From Saccharothrix tamanrassetensis (GTDB lineage Bacteria; Actinomycetota; Actinomycetes; Mycobacteriales; Pseudonocardiaceae), in the NCBI RefSeq assembly GCF_014203665.1, contig NZ_JACHJN010000014.1, forward strand, positions 1 to 64,000: a stretch of DNA of 64,000 nucleotides, read 5' to 3'. The notes below the pieces were generated by a model that saw nothing but the letters and a program-made list of their open reading frames with translations, was not told the origin of the DNA and did not search any database. The translations under genes and the position numbers were made by a program. This document shows, one piece after another, positions 44,364 to 53,327 of this stretch (position 1 is its first letter; each line of letters begins with the position of its first letter).

Positions 44364-45655
44364 CGCGCCAAGCCCGTTCGCCCGGCGAGCCAGGGCAGCG
44401 AGTCGTAGAGCCCCGGCCGCCACACGTTCCAGTCGTGCCCACCGGGCAATTCGACCCAGCGCACGTCCATCCCCGCCCGTTGGCACGCCTCGAACACCTT
44501 CCTGTCCGCATCGCGGTAGTACGGATCCTGTTGTCCGGCCACGACGACGCCCGCCGTGGCCGGGAAACGGGTGGTCGCCATGATGTCCACCGGGTTGACC
44601 CGCCGGAACGCCCCGGCGTCGCCGCCGAACAGCTCCCGCACGGTGTCCGCGCGGGAACCCAGGGTCGGCTCGCCCTGGCCCGAGATGTCGATGAACGCCG
44701 CGTACACGTCGGGTGCCCGCACGGCGAGTTGCAGGGCGCAGGTGCCGCCCTGCGAGAAGCCCGCGATGGTCCACGCGGTGCGCCGCTCGTCGACCTGGAG
44801 CCGCTTCCGGATCCACCTGGGCACGTCCCGCGCCAGGTAGGTCTCCACCTTGCCGTTGCGGCTGTCCAGGCAGGCCGGGTTGGCGAGCATCGAGCCGAGC
44901 TGGTCGGGCATGACGACGATCGGCGCGAGCCCGCGGTGCCGGGCGGCGAACGCGTCCAGCCGTTGCACGAGTTGACCGGCGTCGAGCCAGTCCCGCGGCG
45001 TGCCGGGTTGTCCGGCGAGCAGGACCAGCACCGGCAGGCGCGGCCTCGGGGTCGCGGCGTAGGCGGGCGGCAGGTACACCCAGGCCGGCCGCGGCCGGTA
45101 GTCGGTGCTCGACGGGATCGGTGCCTCGGAGACGGTGCCCTTCGCGGGCGGCCCGACGGGCGGCTGCCACACATCGGCCAGCACCTTGCCCTCGGGCACC
45201 GCGACCTCGGTCGACGCCGGCCGCGCCGCCAGGTCCAGATCGACGGTGTCGGCCACCAGCGGTCCCAGCGCCGCCCGCACGTTCGGGTACTGGCCGTAGT
45301 GCCCGTTCACCCACGACAGGCCGCTGAGCAGCACCAATGCCACTGCGAACACACTCAACGACCGCGCCCGCCACTGCGCGCGCCGCCACTGCGCCACGAC
45401 CAGCACGACCGCGAGCGACACCGCGCCCAGGCCCGTCGGCACGGAGGTCGGCAGCGGTTCCGGGAACGGTCGCCACACGACGTTGACCACGAAACCCACG
45501 GCGGCTGCGAGCCCGGCGCAGGCCACCACGGCGATCGAGACCACGCGGAAGCGGCGGACGCCCACCCCGAGGCACACCAGTGCGGCGACACCCGCCACCG
45601 TGGCAGCCACCGGAACGGGTCCGCTGATCAGCGAGAGGTCGAGCGGGCTGGTCAT
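44360..45655 (-). CDS. Membrane-anchored esterase (alpha/beta hydrolase)
   Basis: A 431-residue protein with four N-terminal helices (about 10-120) and an extracytoplasmic esterase domain of the Fes/PHB-depolymerase type: PVLVLLAGQPG, the elbow IAGFSQGGTCAL with Ser, VVAGQQDPYY with Asp, and GGHDWNVWRPGL with His. I start at MTSPLDLS (AGGAAC upstream). It is translated with the MprF-like protein. By analogy it could hydrolyse aminoacyl-lipids, the reverse of its partner, but this is inference. Confidence 0.8.
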   Translation of the reverse strand: MTSPLDLSLISGPVPVAATVAGVAALVCLGVGVRRFRVVSIAVVACAGLAAAVGFVVNVVWRPFPEPLPTSVPTGLGAVSLAVVLVVAQWRRAQWRARSLSVFAVALVLLSGLSWVNGHYGQYPNVRAALGPLVADTVDLDLAARPASTEVAVPEGKVLADVWQPPVGPPAKGTVSEAPIPSSTDYRPRPAWVYLPPAYAATPRPRLPVLVLLAGQPGTPRDWLDAGQLVQRLDAFAARHRGLAPIVVMPDQLGSMLANPACLDSRNGKVETYLARDVPRWIRKRLQVDERRTAWTIAGFSQGGTCALQLAVRAPDVYAAFIDISGQGEPTLGSRADTVRELFGGDAGAFRRVNPVDIMATTRFPATAGVVVAGQQDPYYRDADRKVFEACQRAGMDVRWVELPGGHDWNVWRPGLYDSLPWLAGRTGLAR

Positions 45656-45810
45656 CGGGTTCCTGTCACATCGGTGCGATGCGCCCAGTCCACCCCGTGA
45701 CCGGGGTCCGCCACATCGGACCAACGGCTCGCGGCCGTCCGCCCGAGGAGTGAAGAACCATCAGACCGAGGTCGTACAACCCGGTCGGCCGGTGGTTACC
45801 GCAGCTCTGT

Positions 45811-45862
45811 CCACTGCGGCCCGCCCGCACGCCGGTGCGGGCGGGCGGACGGGCCACAGTGG
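45811..45862 (-). terminator. Terminator of the secreted hydrolase gene
   Basis: A 10-bp GC stem (45821-45830 with 45835-45844) extended by CCACTG/CAGTGG, ending at the base before the stop codon of the gene at 45863. Confidence 0.8.
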
Positions 45863-47029
45863 CTAGCGGCGCAGGTGCCGGTCGAAGAACGATCCGACGA
45901 TGCCGCGCACGAGGGGCACGGACCGCGTCGGGGCGATCGCCCCGACCAGCTTCACGCGGTCCGCCTCGGTCATCAGGCCGGCGGCCTGGAACTGCGGGGC
46001 CATCGCGGCGAAGTCGGTGAACACCCAGTGCGTCGCGTCGGTGACTTCGCGGTGGGTGGTCCGTCCGCCGTGAGCGAGCATCGCCGCCCACGAGCTGTCG
46101 TACCGCGCGTCGCGGTAGCCGTCCGTGCCCAGCAGGAGCAGGGGCCGGTCCACGCCGTTGCGCGCGATGGGCAGCAGTTCACCGGGTTGGCCGGGTTGTG
46201 CCGTCCCGTGGTCGAGATAGCCCTCCAGGTTCACGGCCGCGTCGATCCGCCGGTCCTCGTACATACCCTCGGCCGCCGTGGTGCCGCCCGCCGAGTGCCC
46301 GTACATGCCGATCCGCCGCAGGTCCAACGCGCGTCCGAGGTGCTTCGGCAACGCCTTCCCGTCGGCGTCCGGGTTTCCGCCCCGGGCCAGCACCTCCAGC
46401 CGGTCGAGCACGAACCCGGTGTCCGCGAGCCGGGTGTCGATCATCGCCCGGAACACGTCCGGGTTGGTGCGCGGGTCGGCCGGCAGGGCGATGATGCGGA
46501 CCCGTCCGCCGGGGAACTCGACCTCGCTGGTCTCGCCGGGGTGGTCGAACGACACCACGACGTACCCGCGACTGGCCAGGTCCTCCGCCAACGCGGTGTT
46601 GACCGTGCGCGGGTCGGCCGCACCAGGGCTGTACAGCAGCACGGGCCGGCGGACCGGCAACGCCGGCGCACCGATGTGGGAGTGCGTCCTGGTGGCCGCC
46701 CAGTCCACACCGGACTTGGGCAGCTCCGGGTGCGCGTGGTTCACGTCGAGCCACGCGAACTTCTCCGCCGCGCCCGGTGTCATCTGCGGCGCGACCGGGT
46801 ACGACCGCACGTCGTGCGCGGGGTAGAACACCGTGGCCATCAGCTCGCGGTTCCGGCCCACGGCGTCCGGCCACGGGTCGAGCCGATCACGGTCGACGAG
46901 GTGCAAGGTGGTGACGCCGACCCGGTGCGGCCCGGTCGGCGCGGGCAGCCGGACGGTGTCCGCGGCCTGCGCGACCCCTCCCCCTGCGATCAGCAGCGCG
47001 GCCGTCACGACGGCTGTTGTGCGCAACAC
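45863..47029 (-). CDS. Secreted alpha/beta hydrolase (PAF-acetylhydrolase/cutinase-like)
   Basis: A 388-residue exported hydrolase. The GTG at 47029 follows AAGGGGGATC and opens a signal peptide (LRTTAVVTAALLIAGGGVAQA). The elbow MYGHSAGG (Ser), SFDHPGETSE, the Asp region LLLLGTDGYRDA and the His in DATHWVFTDF form the triad of the PAF-acetylhydrolase-like family. Extension upstream to 47119 lacks a ribosome site. Probable ester hydrolysis outside the cell; the substrate is unknown. Confidence 0.82.
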   Translation of the reverse strand: MLRTTAVVTAALLIAGGGVAQAADTVRLPAPTGPHRVGVTTLHLVDRDRLDPWPDAVGRNRELMATVFYPAHDVRSYPVAPQMTPGAAEKFAWLDVNHAHPELPKSGVDWAATRTHSHIGAPALPVRRPVLLYSPGAADPRTVNTALAEDLASRGYVVVSFDHPGETSEVEFPGGRVRIIALPADPRTNPDVFRAMIDTRLADTGFVLDRLEVLARGGNPDADGKALPKHLGRALDLRRIGMYGHSAGGTTAAEGMYEDRRIDAAVNLEGYLDHGTAQPGQPGELLPIARNGVDRPLLLLGTDGYRDARYDSSWAAMLAHGGRTTHREVTDATHWVFTDFAAMAPQFQAAGLMTEADRVKLVGAIAPTRSVPLVRGIVGSFFDRHLRR

Positions 47030-47122
47030 GAGATCCCCCTTCGTTCTTCGGGCAGCACCGACCACGGTTCGTGGTCGGGATCCGAGGTGGCCGGCGGGCA
47101 CCCCCCGTCCGCCGGTCACCGC

Positions 47123-47896
47123 CTAGCGCGCGGCCGAGTGCACCCGGCTCACGTAGTCCCAGAGGCCGTCGCCCAGGTCGGCGAGCGGCTGGTCGGGCAG
47201 CACGTCCCGCAGCACGCCGTGCCCGTGCTCGCGGAAGAACGTGCTCATCGACCTGAGGATCGCGGGATCGCCGCCCGCGAAGTCACGCCCGACGCCGGCC
47301 AGCCGGCGGCCCAGCTCCTGCACTTCCCGGTCGTCCACCGGGGTGTCCGCCCGGTAGTGCGCGATGATCCCGGCGAGCACCTGCGGCCACTCCGCGTCCA
47401 GCTCCTTGCGGCCGACCTCGCCGAGGCCCTCCGCCTGCCGGTCCAGGAACTCGCGCTGCTCCTCGCTCAGGTACTCGTCGAAGATGCCGGTGCAGCCCAG
47501 CAGGGACAGCAGGCTGCCGGAGTCCTGCTGCGGCGGGCCGTCGAGCTGGTCGAGCAGGCCCCTGGTCTGCCGGCGCAACGCTTCCAGCCGCCACATCTGG
47601 TCGTCCAGCTGCTCCAGGTGCCCGGAGAGCACCTCGCGCAGCGGGCCGTGCGACGGGTCGGCCAGCACCTCGCCGATCTCCTCCAGCGACATGCCCAGCC
47701 GCCTCAGCAGGCGGATCTGGTAGAGCCGCCGGAGATCGGGCTCGGTGTAGCGGCGGTGCCCCGAGTGGGTGCGCTCGCTCGGCCGCAGCAGGCCCAGTTC
47801 GTCGTAGTGGTGCAGGGTGCGCACGGTCAGGCCGGTGACCTTCGCCAGCGCGCCGACGCTCCAGCGCGGCTGCTTCAGGTGCTCGGTCCCGGTCAT
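47123..47896 (-). CDS. MerR-family regulator, TipA-like
   Basis: A 257-residue regulator. Residues about 10-80 are a MerR winged helix (WSVGALAKVTGLTVRTLHHYDELGLLRPSERT), about 85-120 a coiled dimer helix, and about 125-250 a TipAS-type ligand domain (FDEYLSEEQREFLDRQAE), which in TipA binds thiopeptide antibiotics. The promoter upstream has MerR spacing and the TipA palindrome. It faces the same way as the secreted hydrolase, 93 bases on, which may be co-regulated. Confidence 0.87.
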   Translation of the reverse strand: MTGTEHLKQPRWSVGALAKVTGLTVRTLHHYDELGLLRPSERTHSGHRRYTEPDLRRLYQIRLLRRLGMSLEEIGEVLADPSHGPLREVLSGHLEQLDDQMWRLEALRRQTRGLLDQLDGPPQQDSGSLLSLLGCTGIFDEYLSEEQREFLDRQAEGLGEVGRKELDAEWPQVLAGIIAHYRADTPVDDREVQELGRRLAGVGRDFAGGDPAILRSMSTFFREHGHGVLRDVLPDQPLADLGDGLWDYVSRVHSAAR

Positions 47897-47903
47897 GCCA
47901 TCG

Positions 47904-47934
47904 ACTCTAAAACCTCACGTCGGGTGAGGTTCAA
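47904..47934 (-). promoter_or_regulatory. MerR-type promoter of the TipA-like gene
   Basis: TTGAAC (-35) and TAGAGT (-10) are 19 bases apart, the overlong spacer used by MerR activators. ACCTCAC-N5-GTGAGGT (47912-47930) fills the spacer and matches the known tipA operator. The ATG lies seven bases after the -10, so the mRNA is probably leaderless. Confidence 0.85.
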
Positions 47935-48106
47935 CACCGGATCGGGCGACATGTCGAGAACGCCGGGCCGGCTTCGACTTCCCGGTGGAGACCACCATCC
48001 CGCCGGCCGTGACGGACATCGTGAAGGCGTACCGAGGGTGAGTGTCCTTTCCACGCGGTCCCGTTCGACGTAGTGGTGGAATACCACTGACGACAGGAGT
48101 CACCCC

Positions 48107-48427
48107 ATGAAGTACATGCTGCTGATCTGCGCCGACCCGAGCCTGGACGCCACCGAGGGCAACCCGACCATCGAGCAGTGGCTGGACGAGGTCGAGGGCA
48201 AGCGGCTGGACGGCTCGCAGTTGCGGTCCCGGTCCGACGCGACCACCGTCCGGACCCGCGGCGACGACGTGCTGCTGTCCGACGGGCCGTTCGCCGAGAC
48301 CAAGGAGCACATCGTCGGCTACGACGTGATCGAGTGCGCCGACCTGGACGAGGCCGTCCTCATCGCGTCACGGCACCCGGTGGCCCGGTACGGCGCGGTG
48401 GAGGTCCGGCCGTTCGTGGAGGTGTGA
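48107..48427 (+). CDS. YciI-like DGPF-domain protein
   Basis: A 106-residue protein with the DGPFAETKE motif of the PF03795 family and a C-terminal RPFVEV. In actinobacteria these are encoded beside ECF42 sigma factors and are thought to be their partners. ATG 48107 has GACAGGAG upstream. The 210 bases before it hold its promoter and an unattached C-terminal-like open stretch (ending VTDIVKAYRG, stop 48041) that may be a remnant. Confidence 0.85.
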   Translation: MKYMLLICADPSLDATEGNPTIEQWLDEVEGKRLDGSQLRSRSDATTVRTRGDDVLLSDGPFAETKEHIVGYDVIECADLDEAVLIASRHPVARYGAVEVRPFVEV

Positions 48428-48431
48428 GCCG

Positions 48432-49658
48432 GTGATCGTCCGGGACGGCATCGCGGCGGTCTTCCGCGCCGAACGCGCCCGGATCGTGGCGACGCTGATC
48501 CGGGCGACCGGTGACTGGGACCTCGCCGAGGAGTGCGTGCAGGACGCCTTCGCCCAGGCCTTGGAGACCTGGCCGCGCGAAGGCGTCCCGCGCCGCCCCG
48601 GCGGGTGGCTCACCACGGCGGCGCGCAGGCGCGCACTGGACCGGCTGCGCCGTTCGGCGGTGGAGGCGACGAAACTGCGGGAGGTGGCGGAGTCGACCGG
48701 CTACGAGGACGACCGGGACGACGGCGGCATCGACGACGACCTGCTGCGGCTGATCTTCACCTGCTGCCACCCGGCGCTCACCCTGGAGGCACGGGTCGCG
48801 CTGACCCTGCGCACCGTGGCGGGCCTGACCACCGCCGAAATCGCGCGGGCGTTCCTGGTGGCGGAGCCGACCATGGACAAGCGCCTGGTGCGGGCCAGGC
48901 GGAAGATCCGGCACGCCCGCATCCCGTACCGGGTGCCACCCGCCCACCTGCTGCCCGAGCGCACCGGTTCCGTGCTCGGTGTGCTGTACCTGCTGTTCAA
49001 CGAGGGCTACTCGGCCACGGCGGGTGCGGCACCCGTGCGGCGGCGGCTGTGCGCGGAGGCGATCCGACTGGCCCGCACCCTCGTGGCACTGATGCCGGAC
49101 GAGCCGGAGGCGGTGGGGCTGCTGGCGTTGATGCTGCTGCACGACTCACGCCGCGAAGCGCGCACCGACGCGTCCGGCGAACTCGTGGCGTTGCCCGACC
49201 AGGACCGTTCGCGGTGGGACGCCGGACGGACCGGGGAAGGCGTGGCGCTGTTGGACTCCGCGCTGCGTCGGGGCCAGGCCGGTCCGTACCAGGTACAGGC
49301 GGCGATCGCGGCGTGCCACGCGATGGCCGTCGACGCGGAGTCGACGGACTGGCCACAGATCGCCTTGCTGTACGGGCAGTTGGCGAAGCTGGTGCCGTCA
49401 CCCACGGTCGAGCTGAACCGGGCGGTGGCGGTGTCGATGGCGGACGGGCCGCGGGCCGGCCTGTACCTGGTCGACGCGTTGGCGGACGAACTGGCCGGCC
49501 ACCACCTGCTGCACGCCACGCGGGCCGACCTGCTGCGGCGGCTGGGCCGGACCGCCGAGGCGGCGGTCGCGTACCGGGAGGCGGCGTCCCTGGCACCGAC
49601 CGACGCCGAACGCCGTTACCTGGCGAGGAAGGCGGCGGAGCCGGCGCGAGCCGGCTAG
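48432..49658 (+). CDS. ECF42-type RNA polymerase sigma factor
   Basis: A 408-residue sigma factor. Residues about 10-75 are region 2 (ATLIRATGDWDLAEECVQDAFAQAL), about 110-165 region 4 (LTTAEIARAFLVAEPTMDKRL), and the last 200 form the TPR-like C-terminal extension that marks group ECF42 (GVLYLLFNEGYSA, LNRAVAVSMADGP). GTG 48432 starts four bases after the DGPF gene, so the pair is one unit. The targets are not visible. It converges on the XRE gene with a 4-base overlap. Confidence 0.88.
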   Translation: MIVRDGIAAVFRAERARIVATLIRATGDWDLAEECVQDAFAQALETWPREGVPRRPGGWLTTAARRRALDRLRRSAVEATKLREVAESTGYEDDRDDGGIDDDLLRLIFTCCHPALTLEARVALTLRTVAGLTTAEIARAFLVAEPTMDKRLVRARRKIRHARIPYRVPPAHLLPERTGSVLGVLYLLFNEGYSATAGAAPVRRRLCAEAIRLARTLVALMPDEPEAVGLLALMLLHDSRREARTDASGELVALPDQDRSRWDAGRTGEGVALLDSALRRGQAGPYQVQAAIAACHAMAVDAESTDWPQIALLYGQLAKLVPSPTVELNRAVAVSMADGPRAGLYLVDALADELAGHHLLHATRADLLRRLGRTAEAAVAYREAASLAPTDAERRYLARKAAEPARAG

Positions 49659-50596
49659 GTCCACTCCCAACCGATCCCGAGCACGCCGGGCTGCACGTCC
49701 CTCGCCGTCAGGTGCACCATGCGACCCGGCGTGAGGTTCACGTCGTCGCCGTGCAGCAGGGGCGCTTCCGCACCGACCTGGGAGAGTTCGAAGCAGCGCA
49801 CCGGCAGCTTGGGCTCGGTGAAGTGGACGCTGAGCACGAAAGTGCCTACCGGGTAGCGGAAAGCGCGGCGGTAGTCCACCGCCTCGGCGCCCTCGGCGAT
49901 GGTGAAGCGGTACTCCAGCAGGTGGGTCTGGCCGACCCGCAGGGTGTGGTCGAACAGGAGTTCCACCGCGATGACCGGAGCACGGGGGTGGCGGCGGACC
50001 CGTCCCAGGCGGCAGTTCCGCAGGGCCTCCGCCGTCAGCGCGTCGGGCGGGGTGCCGGGATCGCCGCAGTAGACCGCTACGTGCCGGTCGGGGTGGCCGT
50101 CGACGGCGCGCAGCACCTGCCTGGTGCGGACCTCGCGGATCACGCCGTGCGCGTCCACGGCGGCCGCGTCGTCCTGGGACCACAGCCGCAGATCGCCGTC
50201 GGACGGGCCGACGAGGGCCTCCACGGTCTCCGCCAGCGACTGCGCGGGCTCCAGCAAGCGGCCGTACCGCCGGGTCTGCCGCTGCCGGTTCACCCACCGG
50301 CCACGGGGACGCGGTGGGCCGAGCAGGGCTTCCAGGGAGTGGCGGGGCACGCCGACGATGGCTTCGATGGCCTGCACGGCACGCAGCGAGTCGGGGCGTT
50401 CCGGGCGGCTGCGACCCAGCCGCCAGTAGCTGAGCGTCGAAAGGCTGACGTGGATGCCCCGGCGGTCCAGGCGGTCGCGGAGGCGTTCCAGGGTCAGACC
50501 GCTGCGTCCGACGGCGGCGCGCAGTGCCTCGTGGAACGGGCCGGTGCGCAGCAGCACGTCGACCTCGTGGTCCGCGTCGGGCGGTCTGCCTGTCAT
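49655..50596 (-). CDS. XRE-like regulator with large C-terminal domain
   Basis: A 313-residue protein. Residues about 25-75 look like a Cro/C1-type helix-turn-helix (LTLERLRDRLDRRGIHVSLSTLSYWRLGRSRPER); the C-terminal 200 residues are beta-rich with no named domain (LLEYRFTIAEGAEAVDYRRAF). I start at ATG 50596 because the longer frame to 50905 is antisense to the peptidase gene. It diverges from the M23 peptidase, and shared repeats in the gap suggest it controls that gene. Confidence 0.7.
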   Translation of the reverse strand: MTGRPPDADHEVDVLLRTGPFHEALRAAVGRSGLTLERLRDRLDRRGIHVSLSTLSYWRLGRSRPERPDSLRAVQAIEAIVGVPRHSLEALLGPPRPRGRWVNRQRQTRRYGRLLEPAQSLAETVEALVGPSDGDLRLWSQDDAAAVDAHGVIREVRTRQVLRAVDGHPDRHVAVYCGDPGTPPDALTAEALRNCRLGRVRRHPRAPVIAVELLFDHTLRVGQTHLLEYRFTIAEGAEAVDYRRAFRYPVGTFVLSVHFTEPKLPVRCFELSQVGAEAPLLHGDDVNLTPGRMVHLTARDVQPGVLGIGWEWT

Positions 50597-50611
50597 CGAA
50601 CAAACCCCCTC

Positions 50612-50707
50612 GACTGTGGAACAAAACAGTCTAGGAGCCGGATTGCGCCCGGTATGCCCGACGAACGTGGGTAGTCCTCCACAGTTTTGTGGTTCCGTTC
50701 CACAGTC
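50612..50707. promoter_or_regulatory. Paired GTTCCACAGTC sites between XRE and M23 genes
   Basis: The 11-mer occurs inverted at 50612-50622 and direct at 50697-50707. GACTGT/ACAGTC is mirrored across the first copy, and CCACAGTTTTGTGG just before the second. These are probable operators for the divergent pair. Confidence 0.6.
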
Positions 50708-50826
50708 GTGCCGCGCTGCCCGGACGCGACCTTGACCCGGTCCGACCGCCGTTATGTCATCGGCGCGGCGGCCTCCTGCAACGGCTGCCACTCCCTGCCC
50801 GTGTGCCGACTTCCCCTGGAGGGCAC

Positions 50827-52041
50827 ATGTTCCACCCGAAGTCCGCGCGGCGGTTCGCCGCGCTGTTCGCGGCGGCTGCCGCCGGTCTCGCGGTGCTGAT
50901 CGCACCGCCGACCGCCGCCGCCGGACCCACCGAAGCCGATCTCGCCGCCGCCGTCCGCGCCACCGTGCTCCAGCAGCACGGCGAGGCGCTGAAGCGGCAG
51001 TGGGGCACGCAGTCCCTGCGCGAGCCGCTGTTCGAGCCGACCCGGACCGCCGGGTCGTGGGTGTTCGGCAGCACGACCGTGCCGATGGTCTACGGCCAGG
51101 AGCACGGCGCGCCGCTGATGGCGCTGTTCCTGGCCCGTCGCGACCGGCTCGCCTGGCGGGTCGAGCTCGACGGCACGGCCGGGTTCGCCGAACTCGCCGC
51201 CCAGGCTCCGACCGCCGTTCTCAGCGAGGGCGAGAAGCGGACGTTCGCGAGCCACCATGACAACCGCGCCGGAGCGCTCGCGGACACCGGGCTCGGCCTG
51301 CCGTGGCCGCAGGGCGTGGCGTGGTGGATGGGCGGCGGGCCGCACGGCAACAGCGGCAACGCCCGGCCGTTCAGCTCGATCGACTTCAACGGCGGCGACG
51401 GGCGCGTGCTGTCCGCCGGGAACGGCCGCGTCTACAAGAGCTGCATCGTGGGTCGTAGTGCGCTGGTGAAGGTGGTGCACGACAACGGTTACAGCACCAC
51501 GTACTACCACATGTACGACCTGACGACGCTGGCCGACGGCAGTGCCGTGCGCACCGGCACGTACCTCGGGCACATCGGCAACGAGCTGCCGTGCGGTGGT
51601 TCCAGCACCGGCGCGCACGTGCACTTCTCGTTGCTGCGCGGCAACGCCCACATCAGTGTCAACGGCATGACCATCGGTGGCTGGACGTTCTACGAGGGCT
51701 CGCAGGCGTACGGCGGTTACGCGCAGCGCGGTTCGGCGCGCGTGAACGTCGGCGGCCGGGTCACCAACTACGGCGGTGGCGGCACCACGCTGCCCACCGG
51801 CACGGTGGACGCCGGTCCGAACAGCACCGTGAACCTCCGTTCCGGCCCCGGCCTGAGCTACGACTCCGTGGGCACGGTCGCCGACGGCGCGGTGGTGTCG
51901 ATCGCGTGCACCGCGCGCGGTGAGGCGGTGGAGGGCGTGTGGGGCCGGACCGACCTGTGGAACCGGCTCCAGGACGGCAAGTGGATCAGCGACGGTTTCG
52001 TGGACACCGGCTCCAACGAACCGGTCGCGGTGGCCTGCTAG
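50827..52041 (+). CDS. Secreted M23A (LasA/beta-lytic type) peptidase with SH3-like domain
   Basis: A 404-residue exported enzyme. The signal peptide (FAALFAAAAAGLAVLIAPP, cut near AAAG) follows ATG 50827. The zinc peptidase core has the His of GGGPHGNSG and Asp of SSIDFNGG, with HVHFSLLRG closing the site, as in LasA and beta-lytic metalloproteases that cut peptidoglycan cross-bridges or elastin. A bacterial SH3 domain (TVNLRSGPGLSYDSVG, about 340-400) should bind cell wall. The XRE regulator is divergent. Confidence 0.88.
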   Translation: MFHPKSARRFAALFAAAAAGLAVLIAPPTAAAGPTEADLAAAVRATVLQQHGEALKRQWGTQSLREPLFEPTRTAGSWVFGSTTVPMVYGQEHGAPLMALFLARRDRLAWRVELDGTAGFAELAAQAPTAVLSEGEKRTFASHHDNRAGALADTGLGLPWPQGVAWWMGGGPHGNSGNARPFSSIDFNGGDGRVLSAGNGRVYKSCIVGRSALVKVVHDNGYSTTYYHMYDLTTLADGSAVRTGTYLGHIGNELPCGGSSTGAHVHFSLLRGNAHISVNGMTIGGWTFYEGSQAYGGYAQRGSARVNVGGRVTNYGGGGTTLPTGTVDAGPNSTVNLRSGPGLSYDSVGTVADGAVVSIACTARGEAVEGVWGRTDLWNRLQDGKWISDGFVDTGSNEPVAVAC

Positions 52042-52048
52042 AGCGCGT

Positions 52049-52079
52049 GGGTGGGACCGGCAGCACACCGGTCCCACCC
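52049..52079. terminator. Bidirectional terminator
   Basis: GGGTGGGACCGG at 52049-52060 pairs exactly with 52068-52079 between the convergent peptidase and MFS genes. Confidence 0.8.
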
Positions 52080-52083
52080 GCGT

Positions 52084-53262
52084 TCAACGCACCGCCGGCC
52101 GGAACCCGCGGGCCATCGGGACCACGATCAACACCGGCACCAGCAACACCAGGACCGTCCACGGGAACGATGTCGAACCCACCGCGTCCAGCAGCACACC
52201 GCCGACCATCCCACCGCCCGCCATCGCCGCGTTCCACAACGTGACCAGCATGGCTTGGGCGGTGTCGGCCGCCTCGCCGCCCGCGTGGGCGACGGCGGTC
52301 TGGAGCAGCGTCGGCACGCCACCCCACCCCAGCCCCCACACCGCCACGGCCGCGTAGACCAGTAGGTGGCTGTCGGTCGACACCGCCAACGCACCGGCCG
52401 CGAGCGCCACCAGCACCGCGGTCGCCACCATGAGCGCCCGCAGCCGCCGGTCGATCAGCGCGCCGACGACCCAGATCCCGAGCATCGACGCGACGCCGAA
52501 CACGAGCAGCACCAGGTCCACCGACCCGCCCATCCCGATCCCGGCCAGGAAAGCGGCGATGTAGGTGTAGAGGACGGTGTGCGCCAGCACGAACACCAGC
52601 GTCACGAACAGCACGGCCGCCACACCGGGCACCTTGAGCACCGCCAGGAGTCGCGGACGGCCCGCCCGCTGACCGGGCTGGTCCGGGACCGCCGCGACGA
52701 TCCAGCCGACGAGCACCACGGCGACCCCGGTCATCACCCAGAACGTGAGCCGCCACCCGAGAGCACCGCCGAGGAACGTCCCGGCCGGGATGCCCAACGA
52801 CAGCGCGGCCGGGATACCCGCCATCACGATCGCGATCGCCTTGCCCGCCAGGTGCGCCGGGGCGAGGCGGCGGGCGTAGCCGGCGAGCAGCGCCCACACC
52901 ACGCCCGCCGCCACACCCGCGACGAATCGCGCCACCAGGGTGAGCGGGTAGTCCGCCGAGATCGCGGTGACGGTGTTCGCCGCGGCGAAGCCCGCCACCC
53001 CGACCAGCAGCAGGTGTTTGCGCCGCCACGCGGCGGTGGCCGCGACCAGCGGGATGGCGGAGACCGCCGTGCCGACGGCGTACACCGTCACCAACTGGCC
53101 GGTCGCCGACTCGCTCACGCCGAGACCGGCGCTCATCGCGGGCAGCACGCCGGCCGGCAGCGCCTCGGTCAGGACGGTGATGAACGCGGCCGTGGTGAGC
53201 GCGAGCAGCGCGCCCAACGGCAGTCGGGTCGGCGCGGGCGGGATATCGGTACGCGAAGCCAT
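52084..53262 (-). CDS. MFS exporter, DHA1 family
   Basis: A 392-residue protein with 12 helices, opening AAFITVLTEALPAGVLPAMS and containing LVARFVAGVAAGVVWALL. It belongs to the same DHA1/AraJ-type subgroup as the exporter at 13560. A divergent MerR gene and a near-perfect dyad in the 65-base gap indicate local control. The substrate is unknown. Confidence 0.87.
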   Translation of the reverse strand: MASRTDIPPAPTRLPLGALLALTTAAFITVLTEALPAGVLPAMSAGLGVSESATGQLVTVYAVGTAVSAIPLVAATAAWRRKHLLLVGVAGFAAANTVTAISADYPLTLVARFVAGVAAGVVWALLAGYARRLAPAHLAGKAIAIVMAGIPAALSLGIPAGTFLGGALGWRLTFWVMTGVAVVLVGWIVAAVPDQPGQRAGRPRLLAVLKVPGVAAVLFVTLVFVLAHTVLYTYIAAFLAGIGMGGSVDLVLLVFGVASMLGIWVVGALIDRRLRALMVATAVLVALAAGALAVSTDSHLLVYAAVAVWGLGWGGVPTLLQTAVAHAGGEAADTAQAMLVTLWNAAMAGGGMVGGVLLDAVGSTSFPWTVLVLLVPVLIVVPMARGFRPAVR

Positions 53263-53278
53263 GCGAAGTATGCTCGAA

Positions 53279-53298
53279 CCCTCACACAGGTGTGAAGG
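53279..53298. promoter_or_regulatory. MerR operator between the MFS and MerR genes
   Basis: CCCTCACAC-AG-GTGTGAAGG is a 9-2-9 dyad with one mismatch, centred in the gap. It resembles MerR-type sites by its compact symmetry. Confidence 0.7.
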
Positions 53299-53327
53299 TC
53301 CAACCCGACGGCCGTGAGGTGGCGCAC

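Noticed and set aside
41925-45575. A single 1216-codon protein joining esterase region and MprF-like protein
   Set aside because: The first 400 codons are the wrong frame of the esterase gene; the GTGA overlap gives two proteins.
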